Assembly: GCA_018335295.1 (NCBI GenBank)
Contig: JAGXKI010000011.1
Span: 1 to 55,676 of the forward strand
Source: a bacterium
Lineage (GTDB): Bacteria > Acidobacteriota > Aminicenantia > Aminicenantales > Aminicenantaceae
Direction of reading: 5' to 3'
Length of the DNA stretch: 55,676 bases
Program-made: the position numbers and the translations under genes
Notes under the pieces: generated by a model
What the model saw: the letters and a program-made list of their open reading frames with translations, nothing else
The model's database searches: none
Told to the model about the DNA's origin: nothing
Shown here: positions 51,562 to 55,676 of the stretch, in pieces
How the letters are laid out: the number at the start of each line of letters is the position of its first letter
Position numbering within the stretch: the first letter of the stretch is position 1

Positions 51562-51983
51562 ATGATTAATGTGGGGTCGGACCGAGCATAAATTACTGAT
51601 AATAAAGGCATTTCTCACATAAGGCGGTAATTTAGTCTGTTTAGTTCATATAATCCATTTAGTCTGTTTTGCCTGTGTTGATGAAGAAGCGAGACGAACC
51701 GGAAAAGTTTATTGCATTTCTAGCGTTGATTGCGTCTATCTAGTTTATTTCGTTCTGTTTGGTATGGTTTCTCTATTTTGTCTTTTTGGTTGATTCGGCT
51801 GAGTAAACTCAATCTTAACCTTAGCCTTGATTTCTATTCAAATTTTGATTTTTGAATTTTGAATTATTTGGCGGGTTGTAGAGGAGGAGCCTCCATGAGA
51901 AATTATAATGTTTTCCTGATTTTCAGTTGGACACTCCCTTAGGATATTGATAAACTTTGCAGCTTGGATAGAAGGATGCTCAA
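51562..51983. other. 422-base spacer with low-complexity and degenerate repeat sequence
   Basis: No gene was found. Near the left edge is GGGGTCGGACC (51573-51583), like the palindrome core at 10853-10894. From 51630 to about 51780 runs a T-rich stretch of imperfect TTTAGTCTGTTT units. At 51838-51872 there are A/T repeats of the TTTTGAATTTTGAA kind. A GGAGG/CCTCC mini-hairpin lies near 51883-51894. A 63-codon minus-strand frame across the right end has no ribosome-binding site and looks spurious. Confidence 0.55.
51573..51583. repeat. Degenerate copy of the GGGGTCAGACC repeat core
   Basis: GGGGTCGGACC differs by one base from GGGGTCAGACC in the left arm of the 10853-10894 palindrome. It lies in a gene-free spacer. 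No second arm is visible, so it would be a half-element or chance. Confidence 0.3.
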
Positions 51984-53381
51984 ATGAAGATAAAATTTCT
52001 CGGTGCGTGCCAGCAGGTGACAGGCTCAAGTTACCTGGTTGAAGGTGGGGGCCTTCGGATTCTTATCGACTGCGGTTATTATCAAGAAAGAGAATATTTA
52101 TACAGGAATTGGGAAAAATTTCCCGTATCTCCCGAGTCCATAGATTTTCTTCTCTTGACTCATATCCATCTGGACCATTCCGGACTTATCCCTAAATTTG
52201 TGAGAGAAGGGTTTTCAAACTCTATTTTGACCACAAGTCCTTCTCAAGATCTCCTCCCGATCATCCTAAAGGATTCGGCTCGCATACAGGAAGAGGATGC
52301 TGCTTTCAAAAAGAAACGTCACCGGAAGGAAGGGAGAAAGGGGCCTCATCCGGAAATTCCACTTTACACTCTTCAGGATGCTGAAAGGGCTCTGCCCCTG
52401 GTGAAAAAGGTGGAGTATAATCAATCTATCAAACTGAACTCTCATGTTTCAGTAAGATTTTATGAAGCCGGACATATTCTGGGTTCGGCTATGATCAAAC
52501 TGACTATCACTGAGAAAAATCAATCCAAAAGCATCCTGTTTTCTGGGGATATGGGCCAGTGGAATAAGCCTATCATCCGAAACCCCACCAGATTTAAGAA
52601 AGCTGATTATGTGGTTATGGAATCCACTTATGGGAGTCGAAATCACGAAGATTCCCAGAATATCTCTCAATTGCTCAAAGACACCATCAATACCACCGTT
52701 GAAGCCAAAGGGAATGTGGTCATCCCTACTTTTGCTGTGGAGAGGGCTCAAGAGCTTCTGTTCTATCTGAGTGAGTTAGCCAGAAAAGATCAAATTCCCT
52801 ATCTTATGGCCTTTTTAGACAGCCCTATGGCTGTGGATGTCACTCAAGTTTTTCCCAAGCACAAAAATTATTTCGATCAGGAGACCAAAGACATCCTCAA
52901 CAGAGGAATGAACATTTTCAGATTTCCCGGCCTTAAACTGGTTCATTCGGTGGGAGAATCCAAAGCCATCAACTCCATAAAGAGTTCCTGTATCATTATG
53001 GCCGGTTCGGGGATGTGTACCGGAGGAAGAATTAAACATCACCTCCTCCATAACATTTCTCGTCCCGAATCCACCGTTCTTTTTGTTGGATATCAGGCAG
53101 CGGGAACTTTAGGGAGAAAAATTGTCGAGAAAAATCCTGAAGTAAGAATCCACGGCCATCATCATGAAGTAAAGGCTCGGATCCAACAGATACATGGATT
53201 CTCTGCTCATGCGGATAAGGATGCCTTATTGAACTGGGCAAAAAGTTTCCAAACATCTCCCCAACAGATTTTCCTTACCCATGGAGAAAAAGAAGAAGCA
53301 ACTTCTTTAGCTGAGTCCATTAGGAGTCAAAAGGGGTGGCATGTTCAAATTCCGGAATATTTGCAGGAATATGAACTGTGA
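51984..53381 (+). CDS. MBL-fold/beta-CASP RNA-processing exonuclease-like protein
   Basis: CPSF73-like RNase family. The 465-residue protein shows motif 1-2 THIHLDHSGLIP, the later SGDMGQ Asp, the beta-CASP insert (about 205-330, with VVMESTYGSR and IPTFAVERAQELLFYL), and C-terminal motifs A-C (SGMCTGGRIKHH, HGFSAHADKDALLNW, THGE). It lacks the KH domains of archaeal forms and is of ordinary length for bacterial YSH1-type proteins. AAGGA lies eight bases before ATG 51984. Members process or degrade RNA 5'-3' or endonucleolytically; the target here is unknown. Confidence 0.92.
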   Translation: MKIKFLGACQQVTGSSYLVEGGGLRILIDCGYYQEREYLYRNWEKFPVSPESIDFLLLTHIHLDHSGLIPKFVREGFSNSILTTSPSQDLLPIILKDSARIQEEDAAFKKKRHRKEGRKGPHPEIPLYTLQDAERALPLVKKVEYNQSIKLNSHVSVRFYEAGHILGSAMIKLTITEKNQSKSILFSGDMGQWNKPIIRNPTRFKKADYVVMESTYGSRNHEDSQNISQLLKDTINTTVEAKGNVVIPTFAVERAQELLFYLSELARKDQIPYLMAFLDSPMAVDVTQVFPKHKNYFDQETKDILNRGMNIFRFPGLKLVHSVGESKAINSIKSSCIIMAGSGMCTGGRIKHHLLHNISRPESTVLFVGYQAAGTLGRKIVEKNPEVRIHGHHHEVKARIQQIHGFSAHADKDALLNWAKSFQTSPQQIFLTHGEKEEATSLAESIRSQKGWHVQIPEYLQEYEL

Positions 53382-53398
53382 TGAAACCAGAACAATTA

Positions 53399-53427
53399 TG
53401 GACAGTGGAGAGAATCCTGTGTAAAAT
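53399..53427 (+). promoter_or_regulatory. Promoter for the zinc metalloprotease
   Basis: TGGACA (53399-53404), a 17-base spacer and TAAAAT (53422-53427); each box is five of six to consensus. A strong AAAGGAGG lies before ATG 53460. Confidence 0.5.
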
Positions 53428-53459
53428 CCCTTTAAAAACAATGTAAAGGAGGTTTTTTC

Positions 53460-55676
53460 ATGAAAAATTTCCTGACTTTCAGCATTCTTTTCTTTTTCAT
53501 TTTTAATCCCTGCTTTTCGGCGGATATTCCCAGCATTCAAGAGAAAACAGCAGATATGGAAAAACATACTGGATTTTTTAATTTCTACTGGGATAAACAA
53601 AATGGAGAAATATGGCTCGAAATCGATAAATTGAACCAGGAATTCCTCTATGTCTATTCCCTCTCTGCAGGATTGGGATCCAATGATATCGGTCTGGACC
53701 GAAATCAATTGGGAAGAACTCAAGTGGTTCAATTCAAGAGGATAGGCCCTAAAATATTGATGGTCCAGCCGAATTATTCTTTCCGAGCTCAGAGTGACAA
53801 TCCCTATGAGAGGAAAGCGGTGGAAGAATCTTTTGCTAAATCCACCCTATGGGGATTTCAAGTAAAAGCTGAAGAAGACGGACGATTTCTTGTGGATTTG
53901 ACAGATTTTCTTATGAGGGATGCTCATGGGGCAACAGAGAGGCTGCAGAGAACCGAGCAAGGAAATTACCGTTTGGATGACTCTCGTTCGGCTGTGTACA
54001 TGGAAAACTCCCGGAGTTTCCCCCAAAACTCGGAATTTGAAGCCATGTTAACTTTTACCGCCGACCATCCCGGAAGAAAGGTCCGTTGGGTGGCTCCAAA
54101 CGCCTCCTCGGTGACTCTGCATCAGCATCATTCGTTCATTCAACTGCCCGATGAAGGTTACGAACCTCGTGTGTGGGATCCCCGTTCCATGTTTGGAAGT
54201 AAAGATTACCTGGATTTTGCTGCTCCCGTTGATAAACCTCTTCGTAAACGCTTCATCCGGCGGCACCGTCTTCAAAAGAATAACCCGGAAGCTGAAGTCA
54301 GTGAGCCTGTAGAGCCGATTGTGTATTATGTGGACCGTGGGGCTCCCAAACCCATCCGCTCGGCTTTGATGGAGGGCGCCAGCTGGTGGAACCAGGCTTT
54401 TGAAGCGATCGGATACAAGAATGCATTTCAAGTCAAACTACTTCCAGAAGGGGCTGACCCCATGGATGTTCGTTATAACGTGATCAACTGGGTGCATCGC
54501 TCCACCCGGGGATGGTCTTATGGAGGGTCGATTACTGATCCCCGAACAGGAGAGATTATCAAAGGGCATGTGGTTTTGGGTTCCCAGAGAGTTCGCCAAG
54601 ATTTTTTGATTGCATCGGGGTTGGTTACCGAATATACCGGAAAGGAAAAGGACACCAAAGAAGCGGTGGAAATGGCTCTCGCTCGAATCCGTCAGCTCTC
54701 CTGTCATGAGGTGGGACACACACTGGGAGTAGGGCATAATTATGCCTCCAGTGTTAACAACCGGGCTTCGGTCATGGATTATCCCCATCCACGGGTAAAA
54801 ATTCATCCCGATGGAAGTTTGGACCTCTCAGAAGCTTACGATACCGGGATCGGAGAATGGGATACTGTATGCGTGGAATACGGGTATCAGGACTTTCCTG
54901 AAAATGTGGATGAAGAAAAAAAGCTGAAAGCCATCCTGGACCGGGCATTTCAAGGGGGACTCTATTACCTCACCAATCAAGATGCCTCTCCATTGGGCGG
55001 CGTTCATCCCCTCTGTAATGACTGGGATAACGGCGTGGACCCTGTGGAGGAACTGGTCCATAAAATGAAAGTAAGATCGATTGCTCTGGATAATTTTTCA
55101 AAGAAAAAAGTCCACCAAGGTATGGCTCTGTCTACCATGGAAGAAGTTCTGGTCCCCATCTACTTGTTTCACCGCTACCAGATCGAGGCAGCGGCCAGCG
55201 TTCTGGGAGGTCTCTATTACAACCATACCGTGAGGGGCGGAGTTCAAGAAGATCCCCATATGGTTCCGGCCAGGGAACAGAGGAGAGCCCTGAAAGAGCT
55301 TTTGAAAACTCTGTCCCCCAAAGCTTTAGCTCTTCCGGAAAAAATTTTGAATATCCTTCCTCCTAAAGCTCCCGGATACAGACAAAACCGCGAACTCTTT
55401 CCCGGACATACCGGAATTGCCTTTGACCCTCTGGGACCAGCAGAAGTGGCCGTCCGTATGACTGTGGGTTCTCTTCTTTTTCATGAGAGAGCAGCCCGGA
55501 TGATCCAGTATCACGCCCGAAACAATAAGCTGCCCGGATTTTCTGAAGTTGTGGACGCCCTGATTGAGGCTACCTGGAAATCCCCCCATCAAAAAGGACT
55601 TCACGGTGAGATTCAACGGGTGGTAGACCAGGTGGTTCTCACTCATTTGATGGGGTTAGCCGGACAAGAAAGAGCA
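53460..55676 (+). CDS. Secreted zinc-dependent metalloprotease, DUF5117/DUF4953 type (3' partial)
   Basis: The frame from ATG 53460 (AAAGGAGG upstream) runs 739 codons to the window edge without a stop, so the C-terminus is missing. A signal peptide (MKNFLTFSILFFFIFNPCFSA) is followed by a DUF5117-like region (about 25-270; GEIWLEIDKLNQEFLYV). A metzincin-like catalytic domain follows with H416-E417-x2-H420-x5-H426 (HEVGHTLGVGH) and a Met-turn SVMDYPHP. The DUF4953-like part comes next (FHRYQIEAAASVLGG). Probably periplasmic or exported protein degradation. The pairing of this domain order with Acidobacteriota- and Bacteroidota-like proteins is known; the substrate is not. Confidence 0.92.
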   Translation, partial: MKNFLTFSILFFFIFNPCFSADIPSIQEKTADMEKHTGFFNFYWDKQNGEIWLEIDKLNQEFLYVYSLSAGLGSNDIGLDRNQLGRTQVVQFKRIGPKILMVQPNYSFRAQSDNPYERKAVEESFAKSTLWGFQVKAEEDGRFLVDLTDFLMRDAHGATERLQRTEQGNYRLDDSRSAVYMENSRSFPQNSEFEAMLTFTADHPGRKVRWVAPNASSVTLHQHHSFIQLPDEGYEPRVWDPRSMFGSKDYLDFAAPVDKPLRKRFIRRHRLQKNNPEAEVSEPVEPIVYYVDRGAPKPIRSALMEGASWWNQAFEAIGYKNAFQVKLLPEGADPMDVRYNVINWVHRSTRGWSYGGSITDPRTGEIIKGHVVLGSQRVRQDFLIASGLVTEYTGKEKDTKEAVEMALARIRQLSCHEVGHTLGVGHNYASSVNNRASVMDYPHPRVKIHPDGSLDLSEAYDTGIGEWDTVCVEYGYQDFPENVDEEKKLKAILDRAFQGGLYYLTNQDASPLGGVHPLCNDWDNGVDPVEELVHKMKVRSIALDNFSKKKVHQGMALSTMEEVLVPIYLFHRYQIEAAASVLGGLYYNHTVRGGVQEDPHMVPAREQRRALKELLKTLSPKALALPEKILNILPPKAPGYRQNRELFPGHTGIAFDPLGPAEVAVRMTVGSLLFHERAARMIQYHARNNKLPGFSEVVDALIEATWKSPHQKGLHGEIQRVVDQVVLTHLMGLAGQERA

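Noticed and set aside
51838-52029. 63-codon minus-strand ORF overlapping the beta-CASP gene start
   Set aside because: No ribosome-binding site, made largely of low-complexity A/T repeat sequence, and overlaps the true gene start.
54449-54464. GGGGCTGACCCC-like palindrome inside the metalloprotease gene
   Set aside because: The motif is in coding DNA, differs from the repeat core and has short arms; best read as codons.

Overview
The window is 55.7 kb of an AT-leaning bacterial chromosome with tightly packed genes. The organism is diderm: it has BamD, a TonB-dependent receptor, several beta-barrel proteins ending in aromatic residues, ExbD and many signal peptides. It also has a complex I gene set, a membrane pyrophosphatase, tandem DUF507 proteins, a DUF5117/DUF4953-type metalloprotease and secreted amidohydrolases. 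I infer a member of the Acidobacteriota or Candidatus Aminicenantes (OP8) type; this rests on gene content and spacer style, not on a marker phylogeny. No rRNA, tRNA, CRISPR array, phage or complete insertion sequence was seen.

Layout. 1-8175 (+): cell-shape cluster mreC (5' end cut by the window), mreD, a possible tiny membrane ORF, mrdA, rodA, then a radical-SAM/DUF2344 protein and an acyl-CoA dehydrogenase. 8285-11572 (-): an exbD without exbB, an OPT-family transporter and a double-ACT protein; the spacer between the last two carries a perfect 19-bp-arm palindrome. 11720-14129 (+): a secreted PKD/beta-barrel protein with a strong terminator, then an rfbD-like reductase. 14162-31311 (-): a thioesterase, two DUF507 proteins, two tiny ORFs, the translation cluster nusA-infB-ylxP-rbfA-nrnA-truB, hppA, miaB, recN, and an envelope series (PASTA protein, sugar epimerase, BamD, beta-barrel, subtilase). 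31471-32505 (+): threonine aldolase, converging on a membrane Fe-S oxidoreductase and a TonB-dependent receptor (-). 37599-55676 (+): dihydrolipoyl dehydrogenase, nuoABCDEFGHI without nuoJKLMN, a metallo-beta-lactamase-fold hydrolase coupled to nuoI, a small Cys protein, two tandem secreted amidohydrolases (the second lacking its metal-binding His), a Cas4/AddB-like Fe-S nuclease, a beta-CASP RNase-like protein and a secreted zinc metalloprotease running off the end.

How it fits together. Three housekeeping blocks are recognisable: peptidoglycan elongation (MreCD/PBP2/RodA), transcription-translation (NusA to TruB) and energy metabolism (complex I, lipoamide dehydrogenase, Fe-S oxidoreductase, acyl-CoA dehydrogenase, ion-pumping PPase). 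The rest suggests a heterotroph that uses peptides and amino acids: OPT transporter, secreted subtilase and metalloprotease, imidazolonepropionase-like amidohydrolases, threonine aldolase. The most unusual signals are the active/inactive amidohydrolase pair, the nuo operon that stops at nuoI and continues into a hydrolase, the TonB receptor whose only well-placed start is CTG, several tiny unannotated membrane ORFs, and a dispersed palindromic element with a GGTCTGACCCC core.
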